Shown: positions 21,715 to 31,592 of the stretch, in pieces
Layout: each line of letters begins with the position of its first letter
Position numbering within the stretch: the stretch's first letter is position 1
NCBI RefSeq assembly: GCF_027497995.1
Contig: NZ_JAODBT010000001.1
Location: 496,001-560,000 of the forward strand
Length of the DNA: 64,000 bases
Direction: 5' to 3'
DNA from: Stenotrophomonas sp. Iso1
GTDB lineage: Bacteria > Pseudomonadota > Gammaproteobacteria > Xanthomonadales > Xanthomonadaceae
Position numbers and translations under genes: made by a program
Notes under the pieces: generated by a model
Told to the model about the DNA's origin: nothing
Database searches by the model: none
Seen by the model: only the letters and a program-made list of their open reading frames with translations

Positions 21715-22869
21715 TTAGTTACGGGTGTAGCGACCGTGTACGGACGACACTCTTCCTTCAAGTTCCATGACCAGCAGCATGGAGGACAGGCTGGCGGCCG
21801 TCAATCCAGTGCGCTCGATCAATGAATCCATACCGGTTGGGTCGAAGCCCAGTGCGTTCCACAAGCGCTGGTAGTCGGGATCCGGTAGGGCGGGCGCCGG
21901 GCGGGAACCGGCCGGCGCACAGGAGATGGGGGCTTGCAGGCGGCTTTGCAAGGCGCTGGCCAGTTCCCCAGCCAGGTTGGCCACGCCTTCCAGGATGTCG
22001 GCCGGGCGACCGACCAGCGTGGCGCCTTCACGGATCAGCCGATGGCAACCCAGTGCCATCGGATTGTGAATGGAACCGGGCAGGGCGAACACCTCGCGAC
22101 CCGCCTCGGAAGCCAGCCGCGCGGTGATCAATGCACCGGAGCGTTCGGCCGCTTCGATCACCACCGTGCCCAAGGTGAGTGCCGCCAATAACCGGTTGCG
22201 GGCTGGAAACTGGCCGCTGCGCGGGGGCGTACCGGGCAAATATTCGCTGACCACGGCCCCCTGCGCGGCGATCTGGGCCTGCAGTTCCCGATGATGGCGG
22301 GGATAGATCACATCCGGCCCGGTGCCAACCACCGCATAAGTAGTACCGCCACAGGCCAGTGCGGCGCGATGCGCGGCAGCGTCGATGCCGGCGGCCAGAC
22401 CGCTGGCGATGGTGAGCCCGTTTCGCGCCAGTTCGGTGGCGAAATCGCGGGCATTGTCACGCCCGCCGGGGCTGGGTGCGCGGCTGCCCACGATGGCGAT
22501 GGCCGGTGTCCAAAGCTGGGTGGGATTGCCGGCAATGAATATTGCCAGCGGAGAATTTGGGCTGTCGCGTAGCAGTGAGGGGTAGTCCGGATCGGCCCAG
22601 CCAATTAAATGGTGGTCGGTTGCTGCGAGCCAGGTCTGCGCGCTTTCCAGCGTCGCGGGATCGGGCCGGGCGAGCGCGCGACATTGGTCCGGCGTGCAGC
22701 CTGTGGCGCGCCAAGCTTCGGGGCCAGCGGCGACGGCAGCGCTGGGGTGTTCGAAACGATCGAGCAGACCACGCAATGGCAGCAGTGGTCCGCCAGCGAT
22801 CAGCAGTGTGAGCAGGGCGGCGCTGTGGCCGGCGCTTGGGGTGGTGTTGCTGGGCGCTGAGGAAGGCAT
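21715..22869 (-). CDS. dprA: DNA processing protein DprA
   Basis: DprA binds incoming single-stranded DNA and loads RecA during natural transformation. The 384-residue product shows the Rossmann-like core motifs [12 protein letters not shown] and [17 protein letters not shown], the [17 protein letters not shown] stretch, and a C-terminal winged-helix region ([23 protein letters not shown]). The chosen ATG matches the region where the family begins. The open frame upstream is part of the terminator hairpin. It follows the LysM gene and precedes smg. Confidence 0.94.
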   Translation of the reverse strand: MPSSAPSNTTPSAGHSAALLTLLIAGGPLLPLRGLLDRFEHPSAAVAAGPEAWRATGCTPDQCRALARPDPATLESAQTWLAATDHHLIGWADPDYPSLLRDSPNSPLAIFIAGNPTQLWTPAIAIVGSRAPSPGGRDNARDFATELARNGLTIASGLAAGIDAAAHRAALACGGTTYAVVGTGPDVIYPRHHRELQAQIAAQGAVVSEYLPGTPPRSGQFPARNRLLAALTLGTVVIEAAERSGALITARLASEAGREVFALPGSIHNPMALGCHRLIREGATLVGRPADILEGVANLAGELASALQSRLQAPISCAPAGSRPAPALPDPDYQRLWNALGFDPTGMDSLIERTGLTAASLSSMLLVMELEGRVSSVHGRYTRN

Positions 22870-22891
22870 TCGCTCAGGGTCCAGTGCAAAC

Positions 22892-22919
22892 AACGACGGC
22901 GCCCTCGGGCGCCGTCGTT
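22892..22919 (-). terminator. Intrinsic terminator after the LysM gene
   Basis: A near-perfect 13-bp stem (AACGACGGCGCCC with a minimal loop) is followed on the minus strand by TTGTTTG. It lies between the LysM stop and dprA, so dprA may need its own promoter or readthrough. Confidence 0.75.
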
Positions 22920-22950
22920 TCACATCATCGGAGTTTCCCCCGGCCGCAGC

Positions 22951-24075
22951 TTACTGCGCGTCGGGATGCTTGAGCTCGTAGCCCAGGCGGGTTGGCTTGG
23001 TGCCTTCCATGATCAGCGCGTAACTGACTTTGTCGAACGTGCGGAACACCATTGCATGCCCGGCATATTCATCCGGCAGCGAGACACGGCCAGCCCCTCT
23101 GCGCAGAGCATCGTCGGCGCGCGAGCTGTCCATGCCAGCCACGCGGTCGCTGACATGGCTGCCGCTGCGCCAGATCGAGAACACCGTGCCGTTGTCGATG
23201 CCATCGCTGGCACCGCCGGAAATGGCGATCACGTCGCGCGGGCCGCCGGAGGTGAACGTGTCGCTGATGGCAAGCACGCGCAGCTGACCATCGGCCACCG
23301 GGGCGGCCGGTGCATGTGGAATGAACTGCAGGTCATACGCCTGCGCCTGCAAGGGCATCAGTCGATCACCCGCGCGGACTTCACGGCCACTGTCTTCCAG
23401 GCGCAGGGTCGAGGCCTCGGTATCGCCGCCAGCCAGCTGGGTCAGGGTGCCAATGTTGACTTGGGCCAGTTCGTAGCCGAGGAACCCGCCACTGCGATCA
23501 TTGGCGACGTAGTCCTTCCAGAGATTGCCGGCACCGGGGATGCTGTTGCCGCGTGCATCCAGGTCATTGTTGGGCTTGGATTGGCCGTAACGCACGGTCG
23601 GGCGCACCACCAGGTAGCGCTGGCCGGGTTGTGCGTCCTGCAGGCCGATGACATAGGCCTGATGGCCGGCACTGGCACGCAGGCGGTTGTCTTCCAGGCC
23701 GACGACGTAGGGCAGCTCCTTGAAACTGTCCACGACAGTCAGGTTCTTCAGGAACGGTTCGACATCCGCCAGCGGGATGGTGTTGATGGGGGCTTCCTGA
23801 CGCGGGCCCGCTTGGGCGGTTACGCGGTCCAGGTAGGCAAGGCTCAGCACGTCACCCGGATAGATCAGGTGTGGATTCTTCACCTGCGGGTTGGCCTGCC
23901 AGATCTCCGGCCAAAGCCACGGCTTCTTCAGAAAACGGGCCGAGATATCCCATAGCGTGTCGCCCTTGCGCACCACATAGGTGTCAGGGTGAGTGCCATT
24001 CATTTCCACGGCGACGGCATAGGTCGTGACGGTCAGCAGCGCGACGGCAGCGACCGTACGGAATTGTTTCAACAT
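22951..24075 (-). CDS. LysM peptidoglycan-binding protein
   Basis: The 374-residue product has a signal peptide (VAAVALLTVTTYAVAVE). Next is one LysM domain (YVVRKGDTLWDISARFLKKP, then WPEIWQANPQVKNPHLIYPGD), which binds glycan strands of peptidoglycan. The remaining 270 residues form a conserved domain of unknown function. This gene precedes dprA across Proteobacteria. It is divergent from def, with 132 bp between the starts. The ATG at 24075 begins the signal peptide; the frame extends 13 codons upstream without support. Confidence 0.88.
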   Translation of the reverse strand: MLKQFRTVAAVALLTVTTYAVAVEMNGTHPDTYVVRKGDTLWDISARFLKKPWLWPEIWQANPQVKNPHLIYPGDVLSLAYLDRVTAQAGPRQEAPINTIPLADVEPFLKNLTVVDSFKELPYVVGLEDNRLRASAGHQAYVIGLQDAQPGQRYLVVRPTVRYGQSKPNNDLDARGNSIPGAGNLWKDYVANDRSGGFLGYELAQVNIGTLTQLAGGDTEASTLRLEDSGREVRAGDRLMPLQAQAYDLQFIPHAPAAPVADGQLRVLAISDTFTSGGPRDVIAISGGASDGIDNGTVFSIWRSGSHVSDRVAGMDSSRADDALRRGAGRVSLPDEYAGHAMVFRTFDKVSYALIMEGTKPTRLGYELKHPDAQ

Positions 24076-24207
24076 GGTTAATGATCCGCCTGATTCCCCA
24101 ACAGGTTGCCGCACTATATTCCAGAAAGCGGGCCGTCGGGCAAGCGCAAGCGGTAGAATTGGGACGTCTTGCCGAAAATAAGCGGCATCCCTTTACCGGT
24201 ACTCCCC

Positions 24208-24723
24208 ATGGCCCTCCTGCCCATTCTCGAATTCCCGGACCCGCGGCTGCGCACCAAGGCTGCGCTCGTCGAGGCTGCCGAAGTGACCACTCCGGCCTTC
24301 CAGCAACTGCTCGATGACATGTTCGAAACCATGTACGAGGCGCCCGGCATCGGCCTGGCCGCCAGTCAGGTGGACGTGCATCAGCGTTTCATGGTCATCG
24401 ACGTCAGCGAAGAACATGACGTGCCCATGGTATTCATCAACCCGCAGATCATCAGCGCCAGTGATGGCGGCCGCGTCTATCAGGAAGGCTGCCTGTCCGT
24501 GCCTGGCATCTATGCCGATGTGACCCGCGCCGACGCCATCGTGGTGCGCTTCCTCGACCGTGAGGGCAAGCCGCAGGAACTGGCTGCCGAAGGCCTGCTG
24601 GCCACCTGTGTCCAGCACGAGATGGATCACCTCGACGGCAAGCTGTTCATCGACTACCTCTCGCCGCTCAAGCGCGAGATGGTGCGCAAGAAGCTGGCCA
24701 AGCAGCGCAAGCACGATGCCTGA
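24208..24723 (+). CDS. def: Peptide deformylase
   Basis: Def removes the formyl group from the N-terminal methionine of new proteins. All three metal-site motifs are present in the 171-residue product: [16 protein letters not shown] (cysteine ligand) and QHEMDHLDG (two histidine ligands and the catalytic glutamate). The start [15 protein letters not shown] matches the family. Codons upstream do not. A TAGAAT hexamer at 24154-24159 is a possible -10. fmt and rsmB follow on the same strand, the classical order. Confidence 0.97.
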   Translation: MALLPILEFPDPRLRTKAALVEAAEVTTPAFQQLLDDMFETMYEAPGIGLAASQVDVHQRFMVIDVSEEHDVPMVFINPQIISASDGGRVYQEGCLSVPGIYADVTRADAIVVRFLDREGKPQELAAEGLLATCVQHEMDHLDGKLFIDYLSPLKREMVRKKLAKQRKHDA

Positions 24724-24914
24724 AAGCCAGGGGCCGGGGGCCGGAAACGGGGGCTGATTGACCCCGGTGCAGGCTGACGCGCCGGGGGCCAGATTGCCGT
24801 TTCGGGTTGTTCCTCGTTGCTGCGTGCGCCGCTGCGTCCCGCCAAGCGGGCTCGTGAAGGTCGTTGCGTGCCGCCATTCTCCCTTCCTTGTTCCGCCTTT
24901 CCGGGTTAACTGCC

Positions 24915-25838
24915 ATGAAAATCGTTTTTGCCGGTACGCCGGAATTTGCCGTCGCCTCGCTGGCTGCGGCCGCGCGCCATCACGAAGTGGTGGCGGTCTA
25001 CACCCAGCCTGATCGCCCGGCCGGCCGTGGCCGTGGGCTGATGCCGTCGCCGGTCAAGCTCGACGCCATTGCCCGTGGCATCCCGGTGTTCCAGCCGGAA
25101 TCGCTGAAGACGCCCGAAGCACAGCAGCAGCTGCGCGAGCTGCAGCCGGACCTGATGATCGTGGTGGCCTACGGCCTGATCCTGCCCAAGGCCGTGCTGG
25201 CCACCCCGACACATGGTTGCTGGAATGTGCATGCCTCACTGCTGCCGCGTTGGCGCGGCGCCGCGCCTATCCAGCGTGCGATCGAGGCCGGCGATGCAGA
25301 GACCGGTGTCTGCCTGATGCAGATGGAAGCGGGGTTGGATACCGGCCCGGTGCTGCTGCACCTGAGCACACCGATCAGCGACACCGACACTGGCGGCCAG
25401 TTGCATGATCGCCTGGCGCAGTTGGGCGCGCAGGTGTTGTCCGACGGACTGGGCCTACTACGTGCCGGCCTGAAGCCGATGGCACGGCCGCAGCCGGACG
25501 CTGGCGTCACCTACGCACACAAATTGGACAAGGCCGAAGCCCGACTTGATTGGAACCAGGACGCCGCCGCGTTGGCGCGCAAGGTGCGTGCCTTCAACCC
25601 GTGGCCGGTCGCCGAAGCCACGCTGGTCGGCGAGCGCGTGCGCATCCATGGCGCCATCGCTGTGGAAGGTAACAGTGGCAAAGCGCCGGGCACGGTGATC
25701 GCGGCCTCGCGTGACGGCATCGACATTGCCTGCGGGCAGGGCACATTGCGCCTGCGCGTGGTGCAGCGTGAGGGCGGCAAAGCGATCACGGCTGCGGATT
25801 ATCTGAATGCTCGCCGCGACCTGAAGGTCGAGGGCTGA
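24915..25838 (+). CDS. fmt: Methionyl-tRNA formyltransferase
   Basis: Fmt formylates initiator Met-tRNA using 10-formyl-tetrahydrofolate, pairing functionally with the upstream deformylase. The 307-residue product begins [15 protein letters not shown]. It shows the catalytic [17 protein letters not shown] segment and [12 protein letters not shown], then a C-terminal OB-fold tRNA-binding domain. The 191 bp between def and fmt (24724-24914) carry no gene that I can support. fmt is followed after 4 bp by rsmB. Confidence 0.97.
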   Translation: MKIVFAGTPEFAVASLAAAARHHEVVAVYTQPDRPAGRGRGLMPSPVKLDAIARGIPVFQPESLKTPEAQQQLRELQPDLMIVVAYGLILPKAVLATPTHGCWNVHASLLPRWRGAAPIQRAIEAGDAETGVCLMQMEAGLDTGPVLLHLSTPISDTDTGGQLHDRLAQLGAQVLSDGLGLLRAGLKPMARPQPDAGVTYAHKLDKAEARLDWNQDAAALARKVRAFNPWPVAEATLVGERVRIHGAIAVEGNSGKAPGTVIAASRDGIDIACGQGTLRLRVVQREGGKAITAADYLNARRDLKVEG

Positions 25839-25842
25839 GCAG

Positions 25843-27192
25843 ATGGGAACTGCAACAACTTCCAGACCCTGGGGAAACAAGGGGCCTGCACAGCCGCCCG
25901 GCGTGCAGACCCGTGCGCTGGCCGCCAAGGTGCTGGCGGCGGTGCTGGGGCGCGGCCGTTCGCTGAAGGCCGAGTTGTCCATCGCGTTGCCAAAACTTGA
26001 CGACAGCCGCGACCGCGCGCTGCTTGAAGCCATCTGCTTTGCGGCGTTGCGCCGCCGTACCGCCTACGACAAAGCACTGGGGCAATGGCTGCAAAAGCCG
26101 CTGGGCCCGCGTGAGGCGGATCTGCGTGGCCTGTTGATGGCTGGCTTCGCGCAGCTGGATGTACTGCAACTGCCTGCACATGCGGCCTTGTCGGCCACGG
26201 TGGAAGCGGCGCGTGCGCTGGGCCGTGAGCGACAGGCTGGCCTGGTAAATGCAGTGCTGCGTCGTGCCCAGCGCGAAGGTTTTGCCGAAGCGCGTGCCGA
26301 AGACGCCTGGCCGAAATGGCTGTTGGCGCAGGTGCGCCAGGACTGGCCAGAGCACGCCGACGCGATCTTCGCCCGCAGCCTGCAACCGGCGCCGCTATGG
26401 CTGCGGGTGAATCGCCAGCAGCATAGTCGCGATGCCTATCTGGCAAGGCTGCAGGAGGCTGGCATTGATGCGCTGCCCGAGCCGGCGTCGGCCGATGCGA
26501 TTCGCCTGCCGGTCGCAGTGCCGGTCGCCAGCCTGCCGGATTTCGCGCAGGGCGCGGTATCGGTGCAAGACTTTTCCGCCCAGCAGGTAGCCGATGCTCT
26601 TTCGCCTGCCGTGGGTGCGCGTGTGCTGGACGCCTGTGCCGCTCCCGGCGGCAAGGCGGCGCATCTGCTGGAACGCGATTCGACGTTGCAGCTGGTGGCG
26701 CTGGATGTGGATGCGCGTCGTCTGCAGCGCATCCGCGAAACCTTCGCGCGTACCGGTGTGGGCAGTCATGCACAGGTGCAGGCGGCCGATGCAGGCGATG
26801 TTGCGGCCTGGTGGGATGGCGTGGCGTTCGACGCGGTGTTGCTGGACGCGCCGTGCTCGGCCACGGGCATCATCCGACGCCAGCCTGACGTGCTGCTGCA
26901 CCGCCGGGCAGAAGACATCACTGCTCTGGCCGCAATCCAGGCACGTCTGCTCGACGCGCTATGGCAGGTGCTGCGCCCGGACGGCGTGCTGCTGTATTCG
27001 ACTTGTTCGATCCTGCGCCGGGAGAACCGCCAGCAGATAACGGAGTTCCTTGCTCGTACGCCGGATGCACGGCTGGAGCCGCTGGCTGATTCGCTGGGGC
27101 ATGACGAAGACGGTTGTCGCCAGCGCCTGCCCGGTGAGCGCGAAGGCGATGGGTTCTTCTATGCGCGACTGGTGAAGGTAGGCGCAGGTTGA
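25843..27192 (+). CDS. rsmB: 16S rRNA m5C967 methyltransferase RsmB
   Basis: RsmB methylates C967 of 16S rRNA. The 449-residue product has an N-terminal NusB-like RNA-binding domain (about residues 20-150) and a Rossmann methyltransferase domain with the SAM motif [16 protein letters not shown]. The two RNA m5C cysteines are in [10 protein letters not shown] and YSTCSI. It starts 4 bp after fmt with GAGG upstream. The N-terminal 20 residues are poorly conserved, so a slightly later start is possible. Confidence 0.95.
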   Translation: MGTATTSRPWGNKGPAQPPGVQTRALAAKVLAAVLGRGRSLKAELSIALPKLDDSRDRALLEAICFAALRRRTAYDKALGQWLQKPLGPREADLRGLLMAGFAQLDVLQLPAHAALSATVEAARALGRERQAGLVNAVLRRAQREGFAEARAEDAWPKWLLAQVRQDWPEHADAIFARSLQPAPLWLRVNRQQHSRDAYLARLQEAGIDALPEPASADAIRLPVAVPVASLPDFAQGAVSVQDFSAQQVADALSPAVGARVLDACAAPGGKAAHLLERDSTLQLVALDVDARRLQRIRETFARTGVGSHAQVQAADAGDVAAWWDGVAFDAVLLDAPCSATGIIRRQPDVLLHRRAEDITALAAIQARLLDALWQVLRPDGVLLYSTCSILRRENRQQITEFLARTPDARLEPLADSLGHDEDGCRQRLPGEREGDGFFYARLVKVGAG

Positions 27193-27193
27193 G

Positions 27194-27227
27194 CCAACCA
27201 CCGTCGCCGTGCGGCGAGGGTGGTTGG
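27194..27227. terminator. Bidirectional hairpin between rsmB and the GT4 gene
   Basis: A 15-bp stem with one mismatch (CCAACCACCG arm, GTGC loop) lies directly after the rsmB stop and 8 bp before the stop of the convergent glycosyltransferase gene. It could serve both strands. There is no long T run. Confidence 0.6.
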
Positions 27228-27235
27228 AGGAAGCA

Positions 27236-28378
27236 TCAACTCCGCGATTTCTGACGCGGGTTGTTTGCCAGCAGTTGCTCGTAGACCGCCAGGATGCGGT
27301 CGATAAACAGTTCCATGCCAAATTCAGCGACGGCATGTGCATGCGCGGCGGCCCCCATCTGCGGGAGGGCGTCGCGGTGCTGCAGCATCCAGCGCAATGT
27401 TTCTGCCATCTCCGCGTGGCCATGTACCGGCACCAGCCAGCCATCCTGACCGTGGCGGACATTCTCCGGCAGACCGGAGTAGTCGGTGACCATCACCGGT
27501 TTGGCCATGGACATCATTTCGCGGCAAGCGAATGAAATGGCCTCGGTGGCGTGCGAAATAACGAAACCGGCGTCCAGCGCGGCCACTACCGGGCGTACGT
27601 CGTCCAGCATGCCGGGGAAGTGGAACTGCGCTTCAAGCCCGGCAGCACGCACGATGGCCAACTGGTGTTCGGTCGGCGGATGTCCCGCCACCATGACATG
27701 CACCCGACGACGCTCGTCTTCGTTCAACAGCGCCATGGCACCGGCCATGTCGGTCCAGCTTTTATAGTCAGCGGTACCGGCATTGCTGCCGATCAACAGT
27801 GCATCGGCATCAGTGGTGAAGCGGCTGCGCTGAGCGCGGGCATCGGCATCGGAGAACGGCGCGTAGTAGTGCGTGTCCACGCCGTTGTAGACCGTCTGCG
27901 GCTGGCAGACGCGATAGGGCGTGGCCAGGACCTGACGGCAGACGTAATCGCAGACCGCGATCACCTTGTCGGTGTGGAAGCGTGCGCGCCAGACATGCTG
28001 CAGGCCGTGCATCGGCTTGGTGTTGTGCTTGGTCAGTACCAGCCGAGGACGCGGGGTGATGCCACGCAGTGCGGCGATGGTGATGCGGTGATCGGCCGAG
28101 CCATTGACGTGCACGATATCGAAGCGATGCACACGCAGGTATTCATGCAGTTGCCGCACGGCGGCGGCGCGTTCACGCAGCCTGCGCAATCCATTCGGAA
28201 ACGGCTGTGCCAAGGTATGGATGCCGGGCAGCGCTGCCGCTTCCAACAGCAGCCGGCTGCCCGGGGGCGCGGCGACGTGCACCTCGTGGCGGTTGCCAAG
28301 CGCACGTGCCAGCTCGCGTACATAAGTGGTATGGCCGCCGCCGCTGCCGCTATGGAAGTTGGTGTAGAGCAGTTTCAT
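27236..28378 (-). CDS. Glycosyltransferase family 4 (surface glycan)
   Basis: The 380-residue GT-B enzyme starts MKLLYTNFHSGSGGGHTTYV, with the N-terminal glycine-rich acceptor loop. It carries the family-4 donor-site signature around EAISFACREMMSMAKPVMVTDYSGLPENV. It should transfer a nucleotide-activated sugar with retention of configuration. It is the last gene of a minus-strand cluster with GT2 enzymes and an O-antigen ligase/polymerase. I infer a role in lipopolysaccharide core or O-chain assembly at the cytoplasmic membrane. The donor and acceptor are unknown. Confidence 0.9.
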   Translation of the reverse strand: MKLLYTNFHSGSGGGHTTYVRELARALGNRHEVHVAAPPGSRLLLEAAALPGIHTLAQPFPNGLRRLRERAAAVRQLHEYLRVHRFDIVHVNGSADHRITIAALRGITPRPRLVLTKHNTKPMHGLQHVWRARFHTDKVIAVCDYVCRQVLATPYRVCQPQTVYNGVDTHYYAPFSDADARAQRSRFTTDADALLIGSNAGTADYKSWTDMAGAMALLNEDERRRVHVMVAGHPPTEHQLAIVRAAGLEAQFHFPGMLDDVRPVVAALDAGFVISHATEAISFACREMMSMAKPVMVTDYSGLPENVRHGQDGWLVPVHGHAEMAETLRWMLQHRDALPQMGAAAHAHAVAEFGMELFIDRILAVYEQLLANNPRQKSRS

Positions 28379-28404
28379 GCGGGGTGGGATGCCTTGGGTG
28401 CCGA

Positions 28405-29244
28405 TCAGGAATGAGGTGGTGCCTGCGATGATGTGACGTGGCCATCGATGCCATTTTCGCAGCGGGTGATGTTCTGGGTACGGGTGGCATGAAACAAGCG
28501 GTTGTTCGGGAGCGTCATGTCATCCACATCAGGAGGTGCGCGCGAGTTGTGCCACAGATGCACGGCTAGCGCGGCCCATTTGAGTCCGCGACGACGTAGC
28601 CCGTAGTTCTCCAAGCGTGCCGCCAATTCGCGATCTTCGGCGCCGTAGCCTTCCATTCGCTCATCAAAGCCGTTGACCTCAAGCAGGTCCTGGCGCCAGA
28701 AACTCATGTTGCAGCTCATTACCCTGCCGCCGTTGCGCGAACGGGCTTTCAACCGTGCCAGCAGTGGTTGGCGGAAGGCATACAGGCGCCGGGTGCCATC
28801 GAATTCGTGGAAGTCAGCATCCGACCAGGGGGCGAATACCGGCCGGCCACCCGATAGCAGCCGTTTGCTTTCGGCGGTGCTGGCCTTCAGCCGGCCGCCC
28901 TGCAGGAAAAAGCCTGGCTCGGCGAAGCGCTCATGGTCACCGACGAAATCCGGGTGCAGGAGCATGTCGCCGTCAAGCAGGATCACGTAGTCGCCGCTGC
29001 TTGCGGCAATGGCCTTGTTGCGGCATCGCGCGGCACGGAAACCCTTGTCCTCCTGCCAGAGGTGCCTGACCGGCACCGGCAGCACGCGCTGCCAGCGCGA
29101 AATCACGGCGGCGGTCGCAGGGCCGGAGCCATCATCGGCAATGAGTACTTCATCCGGCATCCGATGTTGCGCGGCAATGCTTTCCAGCACACGGTCCAGT
29201 GCGTCCGGCCAGTTGTAGGTCAGGACCACCAGCGAAATCTTCAT
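28405..29244 (-). CDS. Glycosyltransferase family 2
   Basis: This 279-residue GT-A enzyme starts KISLVVLTYNWPDALDRVLES. It has the nucleotide-binding segment DEVLIADDGSG, the metal-binding DGDMLLHPDFV region, and a C-terminal galactosyltransferase-like stretch (FDERMEGYGAEDRELAARL). Its ATG overlaps the stop of the O-antigen ligase gene by 4 bp. It is clearly paralogous to the GT2 gene on the other side of that ligase (30497-31390), with the same motif order. It probably adds one residue to a lipopolysaccharide intermediate. Confidence 0.9.
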   Translation of the reverse strand: MKISLVVLTYNWPDALDRVLESIAAQHRMPDEVLIADDGSGPATAAVISRWQRVLPVPVRHLWQEDKGFRAARCRNKAIAASSGDYVILLDGDMLLHPDFVGDHERFAEPGFFLQGGRLKASTAESKRLLSGGRPVFAPWSDADFHEFDGTRRLYAFRQPLLARLKARSRNGGRVMSCNMSFWRQDLLEVNGFDERMEGYGAEDRELAARLENYGLRRRGLKWAALAVHLWHNSRAPPDVDDMTLPNNRLFHATRTQNITRCENGIDGHVTSSQAPPHS

Positions 29245-30500
29245 GAGGCGCTGCTGCGTTTAATTGCCACTGAGGGCAGCAACAAATTCAACGCCAGGGG
29301 TAGCCACAGGATCAGCCAGCCCGGGCGGGGGCTATCGATCAGATGGGGCAGATCAAACTGCACCATCACCGAGGCAAACAGCCACAGCCCCAGGATGACG
29401 CGGGCCACCGGTTCCTGACGGAAGTGCCACGCGCGCCAGCCCAGGCCCAGCCAGGCTGCCAGCCACAGCAACAGGCCGGGCAGTCCCAACTCCACTGCAA
29501 CCTGGGTGAACAGATTGTGGGTGTGGACCTGGAACATGCCGGTGCCGGCTTCCACTGGAATCGTGAAGCTGGCTCCCAGCCCCCAGCCCAGCCACGGATG
29601 CTGTGCAATCAGCCCGAGGGCGTATTCGAAAATCTGCGGTCGGAATGACAGGCCGCGTTCGGTCAGTTCCGGGTAAGCCGCAATCGCCACACCCAGTGCA
29701 ACCGTAAGCAGCAGCACCAGACGCTGCCAGGCACGTTCACTGCGGCGCACCGCCAGCAATACGAACACCGCAGTGAACAGCGCAATCCACGCGCTGCGCG
29801 AGTAAGTGAGCAGCAGGCAGGTGGCCATCAATGCCATCGCCAGCCATTTGAGCAGGCGATGGCCCGTGGTCTGGAAGCTCCACGGCCATAGCCAGAGGAT
29901 GCCGGCGCCCATTGCCGCGCCGATCAGGTTGGCATTGGCCATCACCCCGAAGCCGATCAGTCTGTCGCCATGAGGGGCTTGGAGCGCGAACTGGATCATC
30001 GCTGCCACGGCAGTCGCAGTCAGTACGCCGGCGCCACTGAGCAGCAACCAGCGCTGTCGGCGTGGGTCGTTGCCAAGCCCTTGCACAACGGCGAACAGAA
30101 ACAACAGCACAGTCAACAACCGCAGGAACTCGTCCGCAGGCCGCCGTGCGTTGCTCCAGGCCAAGCTCAACGCTGCCCAGCCAAACAGGGCCAGCAGCAG
30201 CGGCATCAGCGGTCGCCTGGCGAACTCCAGCCAACGGACGGGCTTGGCGAAGCCAATGACCAGTGCGGGCAGGTAGAGCGACACGGCCAACAGGTGCTGA
30301 AAGGGCCGGCCGGGGTTGAAGGAGGGGCCGGCGGGCAACGCGCACATCCCCGCGATGAGCAGCAGCAGCCCGGCCCACAGCAGGTTGCGCCCGTAAAGGG
30401 GAGCAGGACTGAAGGGCACTGGCAAGGTCATGCGGGGGGCTGCGGCTTGGTCAGTGCGACGCTTCGGCGTGTTTTGAAGTGCGAGTTCAGGACGGCTCAT
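29241..30500 (-). CDS. O-antigen ligase/polymerase (Wzy_C) membrane protein
   Basis: The 419-residue protein has about ten hydrophobic helices. The Wzy_C signature is a large periplasmic loop (HPWLGWGLGAS, then VHTHNLFTQVAVELGLPGLLLW). Members either ligate O-chains to the lipid A core (WaaL) or polymerise them (Wzy), and the two cannot be separated reliably by sequence. Both ends overlap neighbouring GT2 genes by 4 bp (ATGA), so the three are tightly coupled. The location in a core-glycosyltransferase cluster favours a WaaL-like role. Confidence 0.88.
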   Translation of the reverse strand: MSRPELALQNTPKRRTDQAAAPRMTLPVPFSPAPLYGRNLLWAGLLLLIAGMCALPAGPSFNPGRPFQHLLAVSLYLPALVIGFAKPVRWLEFARRPLMPLLLALFGWAALSLAWSNARRPADEFLRLLTVLLFLFAVVQGLGNDPRRQRWLLLSGAGVLTATAVAAMIQFALQAPHGDRLIGFGVMANANLIGAAMGAGILWLWPWSFQTTGHRLLKWLAMALMATCLLLTYSRSAWIALFTAVFVLLAVRRSERAWQRLVLLLTVALGVAIAAYPELTERGLSFRPQIFEYALGLIAQHPWLGWGLGASFTIPVEAGTGMFQVHTHNLFTQVAVELGLPGLLLWLAAWLGLGWRAWHFRQEPVARVILGLWLFASVMVQFDLPHLIDSPRPGWLILWLPLALNLLLPSVAIKRSSAS

Positions 30501-31390
30501 GGAGCAGAGCGCAAATCTGAGGGCTGCGTGGTGAACTCGGCCGCATGGCGATCAAGGCCATGTTCGCAGCGCACCCGCTGTGCGTCCCGGCTCGCATAGA
30601 GCAACTGGTTGTTGGGCAGTTCCGGCGCACTGGGATCCGGCGGTGCCGAACTGCGGTGCTCAAGATGCAGCGCCAATGCGGCGAACTTGATCTGGCGACG
30701 GCGCAATCCGGCCTGCCGCAAGCGCTCATCCAGTTCCAGATCCTCGCTGCCATAACCGACCATGCGCTCGTCATAACCATTGACGGCCATCAGATCCTTG
30801 CGCCAGAAGCTCACGTTGCATCCCATCGGATGTCCGGACGAACGGGACTTCAGTTCAGCCAGCCATGGAATGCGCAACGTGTGGTGGCGACGGCCGAAGT
30901 GGTAGGTGCTGCGGTCTCCTTCCTTGCGGAAGTAGGCATCCACCGACAAGCCGAATACCGGGGCGCCACCGGAAAGCAGGCGAGCGGTCTCTGCATCGGT
31001 GGTGCGGATGCGGGTGCCCTGCAGGAACGCGCCGGGCCGCGCCAGACGCATGTGATCGGCCACGAAATGCGGGTGCATGATCATGTCGCCGTCCAGCTGG
31101 ATCAAGTAGTCGCCCCGCGCAGCGGCAATGCCGCGGTTGCGGCAGCGGGCCAGCTGGAAGCCGTCATCGGGCTGCCATACATGCCGGAGTGGAACGGGAA
31201 AATTGCCTGCCATGGTGTGCAGAAGCTCGGCGGTATCCTCCCGCGAGCCATCGTCTGCGACGATCACTTCATCGGGAAGCCGGCTCTGCTGAGCTGCGCT
31301 GCGAAGAACCAAGGCCAGTGCCTCTTTCCAGTTGTACGTGGAAATCATGAGGGAGACGGTGGGGCTTGGTAGTGGCATGACATTACTCAA
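30497..31390 (-). CDS. Glycosyltransferase family 2, paralogue
   Basis: This 297-residue GT-A enzyme shows SLMISTYNWKEALALVL, DEVIVADDGSR, LDGDMIMHPHFVADH and YDERMVGYGSEDLELDERL. The same motifs occur in the same order in the GT2 protein at 28405-29244. It is the first gene of the coupled block of three. A second ATG four codons in is an alternative start. The two homologues probably arose by duplication and may act on successive positions of one glycan. Confidence 0.9.
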   Translation of the reverse strand: MSNVMPLPSPTVSLMISTYNWKEALALVLRSAAQQSRLPDEVIVADDGSREDTAELLHTMAGNFPVPLRHVWQPDDGFQLARCRNRGIAAARGDYLIQLDGDMIMHPHFVADHMRLARPGAFLQGTRIRTTDAETARLLSGGAPVFGLSVDAYFRKEGDRSTYHFGRRHHTLRIPWLAELKSRSSGHPMGCNVSFWRKDLMAVNGYDERMVGYGSEDLELDERLRQAGLRRRQIKFAALALHLEHRSSAPPDPSAPELPNNQLLYASRDAQRVRCEHGLDRHAAEFTTQPSDLRSAP

Positions 31391-31592
31391 GAAGTGACTC
31401 CTGCCAGCGGGCCGGAGTGGGCCGAAATTTTAACCTACGGCCCGAATCATGAAGAAAATCGGGTGTGCGGGGGCTGAAGAGCAGGATGAACGGGGTGATG
31501 GAGGCGTTAAGTGGTAGCCCGCACCGTAAAAATCCCGTGTGTGACATTCAGCGACTCGAATGGCTGGTTTCGGTGGCTACGAACGCGGGCAT

